From NCBI GenBank assembly GCA_900314755.1, contig OMWH01000006.1, positions 32,330 through 96,329 on the forward strand: a DNA stretch of 64,000 nt. The letters are read 5' to 3'. The stretch's first letter is position 1. Each line of letters begins with the position of its first letter. This document shows, one piece after another, positions 37,452 to 47,100 of the stretch. The translations under genes and the position numbers were made by a program. The DNA is from an uncultured Prevotellaceae bacterium. Its GTDB lineage: Bacteria; Bacteroidota; Bacteroidia; Bacteroidales; Bacteroidaceae. Below the pieces are notes generated by a model. The model ran no database searches. It was given only the letters and a program-made list of their open reading frames with translations, and had not been told where the DNA came from.

Positions 37452-37592
37452 CTATTTTGATACTGACGACTGGCAGATAGTGACATAGATGCGCATCTCC
37501 AGCTCTTTCTTTTCTCTAGCGGAAAGAGGTGGGAGAAGAGGAATGTAAGAATAAGTGATTTTTTCCTTGTTGTTTTTGACTTTTCCTGCCAT
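37452..37592 (-). CDS. Possible 46-residue small protein
   Basis: An ATG frame encodes a basic peptide beginning MAGKVKNNKEKITYSYIPLL and ending in TAG at 37452, 17 bp before the DUF3826 fusion start. I do not recognise it. Codon use looks ordinary. The start codon is buried in the 3' arm of an 11-bp hairpin (37585-37628). It could be a real leader or small protein of the glycosidase operon, or chance. Confidence 0.3.
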   Translation of the reverse strand: MAGKVKNNKEKITYSYIPLLPPLSAREKKELEMRIYVTICQSSVSK

Positions 37593-37628
37593 TATCGTCG
37601 TTTTATTTTAAGACGTAATAATGGCAGG
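37585..37628 (-). promoter_or_regulatory. Strong hairpin downstream of the sigma gene, over the small ORF start
   Basis: CCTGCCATTAT (37585-37595) pairs with ATAATGGCAGG (37618-37628), with an inner CGTC/GACG stem. No T-tract follows on either strand, so it is a poor intrinsic terminator. It may control the downstream operon or translation of the small ORF. Confidence 0.45.
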
Positions 37629-37655
37629 TGTGTAACCAATCGGCGAGGAATGCTT

Positions 37656-38168
37656 TTACACAGCCTGCTCTATCTCTCCTGCATATTCTCTCAGACGGCT
37701 GATACTGCGGTGCATCAGATTCCTCACACTCTGGTAATTGATACCCATGATACGGCAGATGTCCTCGTATTTCCGTTGCTCAATATAGTAGAGGTTGATA
37801 ATCTGGCGCTGACGGGGTGACAGCTTCTCGAAATATTTCTCCACACTGTCGGTGAGTTCCTGCTGCTTCTCCATCTTCTCATGGTAATACTCCTCATACT
37901 CGGCGACCGTCTGCATATTGGTGTCGGTGATCTCGTCCTCTGTCATCTTGCTGTTTTTCCTGAACTCATCATGGATGCGGTTACGCAGGGAGATGAACAG
38001 GTAGTTGTCGACATTGTCGATAGGACCCAGGTTGTCTTTCCTGGTATAAAGCTTCACGAAGACATCATGAATACAGTCTTTCAGCATCTCTCGATTCGAC
38101 GTGAAGCGGGAACCGAAAGCGAATAATTGGTCGATATGCTTGTTATAGAGCTGTGAGAAGTCTATCAT
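37656..38168 (-). CDS. ECF-type RNA polymerase sigma factor
   Basis: 170 residues from ATG 38168 (MIDFSQLYNKHID). The longer frame to 38219 overlaps the -7 box and is rejected. The sigma2 region has DCIHDVFVKLY and NYLFISLRNRIHDEF. The sigma4 helix-turn-helix is SPRQRQIINLYYIEQRKYEDICRIMGINYQSVRNLMHRSISRLRE (about 120-164). Bacteroidetes often use ECF sigma factors with FecR-type anti-sigmas to control SusCD loci, but no anti-sigma gene is visible here and the SusC lacks an obvious extra signalling domain. It lies between the beta-helix gene and the DUF3826 operon in a transcription unit of its own and could be the local activator. Confidence 0.9.
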   Translation of the reverse strand: MIDFSQLYNKHIDQLFAFGSRFTSNREMLKDCIHDVFVKLYTRKDNLGPIDNVDNYLFISLRNRIHDEFRKNSKMTEDEITDTNMQTVAEYEEYYHEKMEKQQELTDSVEKYFEKLSPRQRQIINLYYIEQRKYEDICRIMGINYQSVRNLMHRSISRLREYAGEIEQAV

Positions 38169-38207
38169 TTTAGTAGTTTGTATTTGAAAGTAGTTGTTTG
38201 TCACTTG

Positions 38208-38215
38208 CAAAAGTA
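38208..38215 (-). promoter_or_regulatory. -7 box of the sigma factor gene
   Basis: CAAAAGTA on the plus strand reads TACTTTTG on the minus strand, 39 bp upstream of the chosen ATG. This placement excludes the longer reading frame. Confidence 0.65.
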
Positions 38216-38283
38216 ACAATATATTTTGTAAATCAACAACAAAACGTCCGTCTTTTTCTTATTTTTTTATTTTTTAATACAAC

Positions 38284-41200
38284 TTACTTTTGAATAGAAC
38301 GGAGCCAGTAGAGTTGGTTTCCTTTGTCACTGTCAGGGCGGAAGGTGTTTTGCAGACGAACTCCTTTCTGCTGAAGCGTAATGTCACCTGTCTTCATGTC
38401 AATGGCATAGATATGGTATTTGCCACTGGTAACGGGCAGGCTGCCCTCCTGCGTCTTCGTATAGACAAGATAGCCCTTCCGTGGGTCACCGATGGCGAGA
38501 CATCCCTCTGCGTCCACAACCTTCATCTGGCAGACATCCTGTAGGAGTTGAGAGGTGAGAGGTAAGAGGTGAGAGGTGAGAGGAATGTTGGGGAGTGAGC
38601 CTCCTGCCAGTAATATCGCCCATCCATAGGTGGGATATTGCTGGGAGAAGAAGGTGACCGCCTTCTCCGGGTAGCGGGTGCGGTATTCCATGACGGATTT
38701 GTAGGCTTCCTCAAAACCAGTCTTTCCTACCTTGAACTTACGCATCCACTGGCGGGGAGCCATGTTGCGGCCTCCCTCTGGTGCCCATAGTCCTTGGGTG
38801 TTGTAGTGCCAGTAGCGGATGTCGATAATATCCACCACTTTCCGCAGTTCCGGGTCTGCAAGGATGCTGTCCTGTACGTCCTTCGTGCAACTGAGGGCTA
38901 TCAGTGGGTGGCATCCTGTCTCTGCCTCCCATTCTGCGACGGTTTTCAGCCAGAAACGGGTGAAGTGCAGTGGACCAGTGTACTCCGCACTGATGGAGTG
39001 AATTACGTTAGGCTGGTCCTTGGTCTGGTCGAGGCACATGCGGATATACTGTCGGTGGAGTGGTTGGAGGATGGGGTTCTGCTCGTTATAGAACTGCTCT
39101 GCCATGAAGATACGTTTGTCGCCGGCAAAGGGAACGGGCTCAGGGAAGTCTGTCCCGTTGATGTTGTTGACGGGTCGCCAGGGGCAGTCTACCCAGTGGG
39201 CACCAGCCTCCAGGATATTATGCTGGAAATAATGCTCGTTGAAGAGCAGGATATTCTGTTGGGCGGCTTTCTGTGCGAATTCATTCAGCCTGCCCCAATA
39301 CCAGCGGTTGGGTTTGGACAGGTCGTAGCGTGACAGACCGTCCCATGCCGTTCCCTCACCCGAGCGGCTGAACGGCTGCTCGTAGAAGGGTGCCCATACG
39401 TCACCATCGGCACGGCGGATGCGCTCATGGTCTGTACGGCGTAGGTCATACCATAGTCCGTAGTTATGGTACAGCAAACTGTAATGCTGGTCGGAAAGGT
39501 AGTTGACCACCGAGTCGATACGGTCTGTCCATCCGAGTCCTTCCCGTCCTGGGACAAAACGGGTGATGGCTGGTTTCGCACCATGCTCCACGAAATTGTC
39601 TTTTACTCTTCCGCTCCACCAGGGGATGGTATATTGGTTGCCTGTCAGAAGCATGCCGTCTACGGTCAGATGTCCGTTCGTGACAGCGAATGTGTGGGAT
39701 GATTTTTCCTTCTCAGTAGTTACTTTGGATATGATTCTATTGACAGGAGTGACAGATGCAAGGTAGGGGACACTGTCCTGCCACATCTCCAACGTCAGTC
39801 TGGGCTGTGTCAGCGACTCGTTAGCCATCTTCATCGCCTGCTCTACCGTAGGTGAACTGCTGGCATCGGTGGGTCGGGGGAGGATATACGGCTCGAAGGG
39901 CAGTTTCCCTAATCGTTTCTCCAACTGATCGTAGAACAGACTGCGAGGGGTCACATGGTCGTTACTGCTGGTCCATTCTCCATTACCAGTCAGTGTACCC
40001 CAACAGCCGTGTCCACTGCAACGGTTGTCCTTGTCTGGGGAATAGCACTCGATGGTGGAGGCGGTACACTGCCACAGCATCGAGTTGGCGGTGTTCCATC
40101 CTGTACCAAACTGGAACTGCTCCAGGTTGGCAAAACGGATATCGCTGCCATCGATATTGACGATGTCGAAGAGCAGACCTGCTGCCCATGAGCCGATGCT
40201 GCCACTGAATCCCAGCGACTCCTCCCCCTCACACTGTACAAAGGCGTTAGGTCCTGCCGCACAGTAGCCTGCTGCGAAGTCGTGGATGCCCTGTCGGGAG
40301 ATGCAACGCTGGAAGAGGGTCTGCTGTCCGCGGGTCAGGTATACCTGTCTGCGCCATCCTCCTATCTCTGAGACGGGCTGGTGGGCAAGACAGTCTTCTA
40401 TCGTGATACGACTGGTCTGCTTCTGCAAATTGACGGCTGAACCGGCAAGGTGTTGGAAAACGACTCTGCGTACCCAGCTGTCACGGACATGGTTCATGAA
40501 GATACCATCCCAGCAGTGGTCTTCATCCTTGACATTCCAAGTGGCATGCTCGGAGTCAATCGTCAGGTTCTCCACACCGCATTCTGTGACTTCTCCATGA
40601 TGGTTGGTCTTGACGACCGTTGCCCCACCGTATGTCTGGGAGAGGGTGGTGGTGATAGGAGCGTCGAGGGTTATCGTCGTCCCATTAATCGTTGTGATGG
40701 TACGGTCCCAGGTGATGTCGATATCCGTAGCCTTCCAACCCGTATAGTCGAGACCGCCACCAAAGTCATTCATATTCAGCGACGCAATCCACTCTGTGGT
40801 ACTGGGACGCAGGATATGGATACGACTACCTGTCTGCAGTCCTCTCGTCGATGCCAATGTGAGTTGCGTACTACCTGCTTGCACCTTCTCGTTGACAACA
40901 GTAATGGCATCGCCCTCTATCTTGCTCGCCATACCTTCTATATAGATAGCGGCACCACGGTCGGCACCCGTCTTGAGGAGGACGGTCTTATGCTTGTCGA
41001 CACCTCGTAGTACAATACCGGATGTCGTGATACGTATCGCTTTGCTGATCTTGAACACACCCTCACCCAACAGGACACAACCCCGGTGACCGTTCTGGTC
41101 GGGCTTCTGTCGTGCCACTTCATCAATCGCTTGCTGGATGCGATCAGCGCAGTCACCGTCCTGCCATGCCACGAAGATGCTGACGGGAATAGTGGGGATT

Positions 41201-41349
41201 GCCTTCTCAGAGGCATGGTAGCCACAGGTCGAGTAGTCCATAGGAATATATAATTCCTTCTTGGGCTTGGGTGCGGCAAACAGGTTTACTGACACGAAGC
41301 AAATTATTAACAGGGTCGTTAAGCGTGAGATATGATTCTTGTTCATCAT
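38284..41349 (-). CDS. Large exported beta-helix protein, DUF6298-like, candidate glycosidase or lyase
   Basis: 1021 residues from ATG 41349 or the adjacent ATG 41346; the frame extends further to 41406 but crosses the promoter. A signal peptide (LTTLLIICFVSVNLFA) is followed by a pectate-lyase-type right-handed beta-helix (about 70-400): GIVLRGVDKHKTVLL, GVENLTIDSEHATWNVKDEDHCWDG, ITIEDCLAHQP. The second half (about 540-900) looks like an alpha/beta hydrolase-like barrel with conserved Trp-rich blocks (WYWGRLNEFAQKAAQ, LLFNEHYFQHNILEAGAHWVDCPW). I associate this architecture with DUF6298 proteins but know no proven activity. A heptamer repeat encodes PLTSHLLPLTSQLL near residue 925. Directly downstream of susD in gene order, with its own promoter. 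Confidence 0.6.
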   Translation of the reverse strand: MMNKNHISRLTTLLIICFVSVNLFAAPKPKKELYIPMDYSTCGYHASEKAIPTIPVSIFVAWQDGDCADRIQQAIDEVARQKPDQNGHRGCVLLGEGVFKISKAIRITTSGIVLRGVDKHKTVLLKTGADRGAAIYIEGMASKIEGDAITVVNEKVQAGSTQLTLASTRGLQTGSRIHILRPSTTEWIASLNMNDFGGGLDYTGWKATDIDITWDRTITTINGTTITLDAPITTTLSQTYGGATVVKTNHHGEVTECGVENLTIDSEHATWNVKDEDHCWDGIFMNHVRDSWVRRVVFQHLAGSAVNLQKQTSRITIEDCLAHQPVSEIGGWRRQVYLTRGQQTLFQRCISRQGIHDFAAGYCAAGPNAFVQCEGEESLGFSGSIGSWAAGLLFDIVNIDGSDIRFANLEQFQFGTGWNTANSMLWQCTASTIECYSPDKDNRCSGHGCWGTLTGNGEWTSSNDHVTPRSLFYDQLEKRLGKLPFEPYILPRPTDASSSPTVEQAMKMANESLTQPRLTLEMWQDSVPYLASVTPVNRIISKVTTEKEKSSHTFAVTNGHLTVDGMLLTGNQYTIPWWSGRVKDNFVEHGAKPAITRFVPGREGLGWTDRIDSVVNYLSDQHYSLLYHNYGLWYDLRRTDHERIRRADGDVWAPFYEQPFSRSGEGTAWDGLSRYDLSKPNRWYWGRLNEFAQKAAQQNILLFNEHYFQHNILEAGAHWVDCPWRPVNNINGTDFPEPVPFAGDKRIFMAEQFYNEQNPILQPLHRQYIRMCLDQTKDQPNVIHSISAEYTGPLHFTRFWLKTVAEWEAETGCHPLIALSCTKDVQDSILADPELRKVVDIIDIRYWHYNTQGLWAPEGGRNMAPRQWMRKFKVGKTGFEEAYKSVMEYRTRYPEKAVTFFSQQYPTYGWAILLAGGSLPNIPLTSHLLPLTSQLLQDVCQMKVVDAEGCLAIGDPRKGYLVYTKTQEGSLPVTSGKYHIYAIDMKTGDITLQQKGVRLQNTFRPDSDKGNQLYWLRSIQK
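38550..38584. repeat. 5 x 7-bp tandem repeat inside the beta-helix gene
   Basis: GAGAGGT (one unit AAGAGGT, last GAGAGGA) is repeated five times. It matches the heptamer inside the esterase gene at 2297-2317. It is in an open frame and codes for a Leu/Ser/Pro-rich peptide. Confidence 0.9.
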
Positions 41350-41375
41350 TGATATTGTTTTAGCGATAGTAACTG

Positions 41376-41383
41376 CAAAGATA
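41376..41383 (-). promoter_or_regulatory. -7 box of the beta-helix gene
   Basis: CAAAGATA (minus-strand TATCTTTG), 27-30 bp upstream of the paired ATGs. Upstream, GTTTGCTCACTAAATCG resembles the -33 context of the other promoters. Confidence 0.75.
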
Positions 41384-41533
41384 CGATTTAGTGAGCAAAC
41401 AACCAAGAGAATCTTGAGTTTTTTCGAATGCGAGTATCTTCGGGTTGTTCCAAAGATATCTTCTGTAGGGGTAACAGGATAAGGGTATAGGGGTGTTAGG
41501 TACGTCCTTCGAGGGAGTTAGAAGCATCCTTTC

Positions 41534-41599
41534 AACCGTTTGCCTATAGCCAAACGACTGAACGGCTCCAGCCAATCAACTGAACGCCTATAGCCAAAA
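41534..41599. repeat. 3 x 22-bp repeat (GCCTATAGCCAA)
   Basis: Units start at 41534, 41556 and 41578. Units 1 and 3 share GCCTATAGCCAAA, and units 2 and 3 share ACTGAACG. The shared blocks keep their offsets within 22 bp. Confidence 0.78.
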
Positions 41600-41640
41600 G
41601 CAAACCACTCAAAAAACAGTCGCTGTCTGGGTAGGGAGAT

Positions 41641-41716
41641 GGTAGTAGGGTGGTAGTGCGATAGGGGGATTATTTGTTTTTTGTAGCAGGATTGTAGCAC
41701 CATTGTAGTAGGATAA
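41641..41716. repeat. 11-bp-phased words (TAGCAGGATTG)
   Basis: TAGCAGGATTG, TAGCACCATTG and TAGTAGGATAA follow each other at 84, 95 and 106 past 41600. GTAGGGTGGTA-type words at 41643-41665 are also spaced by about 11 bp. Confidence 0.65.
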
Positions 41717-41801
41717 ATCACAATCGTGCTACAGGCTCTTCCCTTTATTTATCGGCATTTCAGCCACATTGTAGCAGGGATAGCAGGATTAAGCAGTGGA
41801 T

Positions 41802-41838
41802 ATATAAAAATCGGATGCACCTTTACGATGCATCCGAT
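41802..41838 (-). terminator. Terminator after susD
   Basis: On the minus strand, ATCGGATGCA pairs with TGCATCCGAT (arms 41829-41838 and 41810-41819), followed by TTTTTATATA. It lies 24 bp after the susD stop and ends the lipoprotein-SusC-SusD operon. Confidence 0.9.
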
Positions 41839-41861
41839 GGTTATTATAGGGTAGTGGGGGA

Positions 41862-44078
41862 TTACTCAGCGAGTGGGTCGAAGGTACCAGGAGCACCTCC
41901 CTTGTTATAGTCACCCCATCCGATGGTCTGCTCCAACTGCTTGTTCTGGTTCTGCACACCACTGTTGAAGCCCAGCAGATAGTAGTTCGGCTGGAATTTG
42001 ATGTACAGGTCGTTGTGCTGTGAGTCACGACCGTCACCCTTTGACTCCTTGACAGCCAAGTTACTCTGATACCAAGTCTTCAGAGCTTCCAGGTCAGTAG
42101 CCAGAGTAGTACTGTTGAGGTTAACACCTGCAGGACGTACGCCACCGCCTTTCAGCAGAGGATCGCCATCCCACTGGGTGGTACCTACGCCATAAGAGTC
42201 GGCAACACGGTACTGCAGTCTCTCACGACGCTGACCGTTCAGAGGCTTGTAACCCAGCCATGTGCAGGTATTGGTGATGTCACCACTCAGCTTCCAGCTG
42301 GCGTTGAGGGTCTCCTGACCTACACCACCGTCGAAGAGCATCCAGCGACGCATGTCATCGAAACGCTTGCCCTCGTAAGCGAACTCAATCTGACGCTCAT
42401 AAAGGATGGCACTCATACAAGCAGCCTGGTCACTGGTCAAGTTAGCCTGCAGACCATAGTTGTTGGAAGAGTCATAACCGGCACGTGCACGGATCTTCTG
42501 CAACTGCTGAACGGCATAAGGCATGTCACCAGCCATACAAGCAGCCTCGGCGAGGTTAAGAAGAACCTCAGCATAACGAAGCTCGATGAGGGGAGCGGCA
42601 GAATAGAATGGACCTGCACCAGACTTCCAACCTGCGGGGTTGTAAGTATAAAGGGCAGAACCATTTACGTCAAGGTCGTCACTCTTCTTGCGGACGAGGA
42701 TACTGTTGCTGTATCTTCCAGCAGACTCCATACCCAGGTTGTCAGCACCATAGGAGTTACCACTCTCCACGTTGCCCTGGTCGTTAACATCGGCATACCA
42801 TACATAGCCCCAGTAAGTGTAGTTGGCACCGTCACTGGGATTGTGCTCGTTATGAATAGAGGCATCACCGTTATAAGCCCAACGGAATCCTGGGAAGGTG
42901 AAAGTACGATAGAAACGTGGGTCACGGTTCATGAACGGATAGTCGGTATCCAATGTCTCGCTGGAAGTCTCCAACTTGGTATAGTTGTTGGCTTCTGCAG
43001 GAATCTTACCGTCAGACATGGGGAACATGTTCAGAATCATGCGAGAGGGAGAAAGACCATTACCACCTGTGTTGTCAGGGCGAATATAGCGCTCCCACAT
43101 ATTGTTCTTCGCAGCATCGTCAATACCAGTCAGGATGACGGTGGTATTATAAAGAGTGAAGAAGATAGCCTCACGGTTTGCCGTCTTGCCAATCTGTGTG
43201 AAGACACTGGCGAAGTCGCTACCGTTCTTGTTATTGCTGGAAGAATAGAGTCCATAACCGCAAGCGTCAATGACAGACAGGTCGTCCTTCATCTCATTAT
43301 AAGCCTCTGTCCAGCGAGACTTGTCATTGCTGCGGTTGAAGAGTGGACTAGCCCACAGTACCAGTACACGACCCTTCAGAGCCAAAGCGGTACCGGAGGT
43401 GACACGACCATAGTTGGAACCGTCTTTCCAACCGCCATCGGCAGTCTCAGCAGCCAGCAGCAATGCGGCATTGTCCAGGTCTTCCACGATGAAATCGATG
43501 GTCTCCTTGGTGGTAGAACGTGGGGTGTAGTTGCTCTCTGTAGGTTCCAGTACTTCTTTCACAATGGGTACACCACCATACCATTTCACGAGGTTATAAT
43601 AACACCATGCGCGGAAGAAGTATGCCTGACCAAGCAGGGTACCTTTCTGGGCTTCTGTGAGTGAACTGGTCTCCACACCACGGATGAAGTCGTTGATGTT
43701 ACGGATACGTCCGTAAACGGCTTCCTGGATGTTGTTGGAGGTTCCCATGAAGTAGTCAGGAACAGAGGTTGAAGTGGAATTGTCACTTGAGAGTTCATTC
43801 TCAGGATTGGTGAATATACTGAAACCAGCATACTCTTCTGTTGACTGACCAGCAGCATCCATCAAACCGCAGGAGGGATATTTCCACGACATGTCTGCTG
43901 TTGTAGGCAGACACCAGGCGTAGAGGTCGTTCAAACGGCTGTTAGCTCCGTCGTAGTCATTGTATACCTCAGCACCCACCTGGTCGTAGTTCTTCTTGTC
44001 CTTCAGGAACTGGTCGCTGCAGGCAGAGAGTGCTAACATGGATGCAAGGCCAAAGCTGAAATATTTTATTGCTTTCAT
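41862..44078 (-). CDS. SusD/RagB family glycan-binding lipoprotein
   Basis: 738 residues. The lipoprotein signal LASMLALSACSDQFL (lipidation Cys20) is followed by TPR-containing SusD domains. The C-terminal typical region has PLIELRYAEVLLNLAEAAC and YERQIEFAYEGKRFDDMRRW. SusD proteins sit on the outer surface and lid the SusC pore, binding the oligosaccharide. It is longer than the common 500-600 residues, suggesting extra loops for a large branched ligand. It follows susC by 42 bp and ends at a strong terminator. Confidence 0.95.
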   Translation of the reverse strand: MKAIKYFSFGLASMLALSACSDQFLKDKKNYDQVGAEVYNDYDGANSRLNDLYAWCLPTTADMSWKYPSCGLMDAAGQSTEEYAGFSIFTNPENELSSDNSTSTSVPDYFMGTSNNIQEAVYGRIRNINDFIRGVETSSLTEAQKGTLLGQAYFFRAWCYYNLVKWYGGVPIVKEVLEPTESNYTPRSTTKETIDFIVEDLDNAALLLAAETADGGWKDGSNYGRVTSGTALALKGRVLVLWASPLFNRSNDKSRWTEAYNEMKDDLSVIDACGYGLYSSSNNKNGSDFASVFTQIGKTANREAIFFTLYNTTVILTGIDDAAKNNMWERYIRPDNTGGNGLSPSRMILNMFPMSDGKIPAEANNYTKLETSSETLDTDYPFMNRDPRFYRTFTFPGFRWAYNGDASIHNEHNPSDGANYTYWGYVWYADVNDQGNVESGNSYGADNLGMESAGRYSNSILVRKKSDDLDVNGSALYTYNPAGWKSGAGPFYSAAPLIELRYAEVLLNLAEAACMAGDMPYAVQQLQKIRARAGYDSSNNYGLQANLTSDQAACMSAILYERQIEFAYEGKRFDDMRRWMLFDGGVGQETLNASWKLSGDITNTCTWLGYKPLNGQRRERLQYRVADSYGVGTTQWDGDPLLKGGGVRPAGVNLNSTTLATDLEALKTWYQSNLAVKESKGDGRDSQHNDLYIKFQPNYYLLGFNSGVQNQNKQLEQTIGWGDYNKGGAPGTFDPLAE

Positions 44079-44120
44079 AATTTCTCTTTTTACTTTTATA
44101 CTTTTATACCTTTTTATCCT

Positions 44121-47100
44121 TTAGAAGCTCAAGTTGACACCAATCGTCCACTTACGCAGGTTAGGATACTTGCCATAAGATCCTGCCATGGGGTTCATAA
44201 AGCTGTCGGGATATGGATTGTAGAAGTTAATCAGGTTCTGGCCAGTGATGTTCACACGGATGCTCTTGATACCAATCGACTTGTACAGCTGATTAGGAAT
44301 GGTGTAAGCCAATGTCAGACGACTCAGGCGGACAGTAGCAGCACTGACACGCCAGAAGCTGGAGGCATTGCTGTTGATGCTGTAAGCGAGGTTAGGATAG
44401 TGAGCATCACGGTTTTCCTTTACGACGATATTACCACTACCATCGTAAACATCCTGGTAAGCATACATGTTATTGGGATCCCAGAATGAAGGCATGTTGT
44501 AGAACTCTATATTAGAACCAGAAGCAACACCACGTGCCTCAGCAGGAATCAAGGTATAGCCACCCCAGCTGGCACCCAGCTGTGCGGTGAGGGAGATACC
44601 CTTCCACTCAGCGTTCATGTTCATGGTGAAGCCATAAGGGTTAGAGCGGTTAGACAGACAAACCTGGTCGTTGTCGGCATCTACGACACCGTCAGGACCT
44701 GCATAGGTCTTGGTCTCCTGGTTGTAAGCACCACGGACATCCTTGTAGATCAACATACCAGGACGAACCTGATCCTTGGTCATACCCATATAAGAGGTGA
44801 TGTTGTACTTGTTGAAGTACTCCTCAATGTCCTGGAAAGAACGGAACATACCGATGCACTGCATACCCCAGGTACCGATATCTGTACGTCCACCGTATAC
44901 GATCTGACGATAGATATAGTCATCCTCGAAGTCCATAACCAGTACCTCGTTGTCGTGGAAACCAGTGTTCAGTCCAATCTTGTACTTGAAGTCCTTACCA
45001 ATCTTGTCACGCCAGTTGATGCCGAATTCCCAACCCCAGCTGTTCATCTCACCAAGGTTGGTGGAAGCAGACTGTGTACCAATGGTGGAAGGTACGTTCT
45101 GTCCGAGGTTCAGCAGCATCTCACGGTTGCGCTCCTTATAGTAGTCAACGTTGATGGCAAGACGACGGTTCAGCAACTGGAGGTCAAGACCGATATTGGT
45201 CTTATAAGACTTATCCCAGTGTACGTCACGGTTGACGGCAGAGGTGTTCTTGTTGATAGAGCTACGAGTGTTCTTACTTGGGTCTTGGTTGGTAGACTCA
45301 CCGAATACGATACTCTTGTTCTTATCAAGTGTGTAGATTTGCAGCCACTGCCATGGTGTCAGGTTATCACGACCAGTGATACCCCAGCTGGCACGGATCT
45401 TCAGGAAGTCAATCCACTTCAGCCATTTTACATTCTGGAACCAAGGCTCCTCGCTGACAACCCAACCTGCGGAGATAGCAGGGAAGGTTCCCCAGTAGTT
45501 CTCAGGTGCGAACTTAGTAGAGGCATCGGAACGGAGCAGGAACTCGAACAGGTAACGGTCTGCATAAGCGTAATTGACACGTCCGATATAGGACAGCGTA
45601 CCGCTCTCAGCACGGTTGAAGTTACCGTCCTTGTCACCCTTGGTAGAGTTGGACTGGTGAGTGGAGAAAGCATAAGGCTCGTTCGCCTGACTGAGGTTGA
45701 ACTCACTCTCTGTCTCTGATTTCTCAATAGAGAACAACGCACCGATATTGTGTCTGCCGAAAGTACGGTTGTAGTTGAAGGTGAGGTTCATCTGGTAGTT
45801 GTCCGTACGAACCATCTGACGGCTGCTGTAGTTACCGTTAGCATATTCAATGGCATTGAAGTTGCTGTAATCCAGATAGTCGAAACCGAGGTCTTCACCA
45901 CCTGTCGGTGTGTAAAGGTGCTGACCAGAACCATAACGCTTCTGCATGGTGTAAAGCGTATACGCTGTACCATACTCGTTGGTCTTGTCTGTATTGATAC
46001 TCTTAGAGTAAGAGAACTTTACCTTCAAGCCCTGCAGAATTTTGCTCCATCCGAAGTCGTAGTTAACACTACCGCTGATGTTGAGGGTAGAGGTCATACT
46101 CTTGGAGAAATCACCATTATTCTGCAAAGTAGCGAAGTGGTAGTTCTGGTTCTGTACACGGGCACCATTAGATGGACCGTAGCTGGGAATAGCGTATTCT
46201 TCTACATACTCTGGCATATAGCGAGGACGGGTCAACATGAGGTTGTAGTCCTTCTCTGCATTGGTACCACCCACCTTCAAAAGAGGTTTCTCCTTGTTGC
46301 CGTAGTCACCGCTGACAGTCAGGTTGGCTCCTAACCACTTGCTGATCTTCACGTCCACACCGGCACGGTAGTTCCAACGGTCATAGTTCAGTTTACCAAG
46401 GTTACCGTCTTGCTTGAAATAACTGATACCTGCGAAGTAGTTCACATTGTCTGTAGCACCACTGACATTAATGGCGTGACGCTGGGTGAAACCGGTCTTC
46501 CAATACTTGTCGAGCAGGTCGTAGTTCAGGTTCTTCATAGCAGCCAACTCATCTGCCTGGAACAGCGCAGTGGTATGGTTCAGACTGGTGTTCGTAGGAT
46601 CGGCTGCGGTCACTGCGTTATAAAGACGACCATAGTCGTAAGCACTCAGCATCTTAGGACGAGCCACCTCATCGGTGAAACCGAAGGTACCGCTATAGGA
46701 GATGCTTGGAGCACCCATCTTACCTTTCTTCGTCGTTACGAGGATAACACCGTTGGCGGCACGAGAACCGTAAACGGCAGCAGAGGCATCCTTCAATACG
46801 GAGATGCTCTCCACCTCAGAGGGATCGAGGTTGTTGAAAGCCTCTTCACCTAAGTTGTGATAGGTGCTTCCCACCTTTACATCGTTAGGATAGATGTATC
46901 CGTCGATGACATACAGAGGTGACTGGGCATTAGAACCAATCTCACCAAGAGAGTTGACGTCACGGATACGCATGGTAGCGTTCTCACCGGGACGCGCATC
47001 ACCACCAGTAACAGACAGACCATTTACCAAACCGCTCAGAGAGCTGGCAAGTCCACCGTTGGCAAGGTCTTGTACGTCGTTCATGTCTACCGTAGCGATA

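Larger units (their letters stand above)
41407..41800. other. Intergenic region between susD terminator and beta-helix promoter
   Basis: No credible gene. It contains three 22-bp units at 41534-41599 and several 11-bp-phased words at 41641-41716, listed separately. The open frame at 41518-41721 only translates these repeats. Confidence 0.75.

Noticed and set aside
37656-38219. Longer start for the sigma factor at 38219
   Set aside because: The extra residues would be translated from upstream of the -7 box at 38208-38215, and the family start MIDFSQLY matches ATG 38168.
41518-41721. Minus-strand 67-codon open frame between susD and the beta-helix gene
   Set aside because: It covers only the 22-bp and 11-bp repeats and has no start context.
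42843-43664. Plus-strand 273-codon open frame
   Set aside because: Antisense shadow of susD, with no recognisable domain.
44955-45719. Plus-strand 254-codon open frame
   Set aside because: Antisense shadow of susC.
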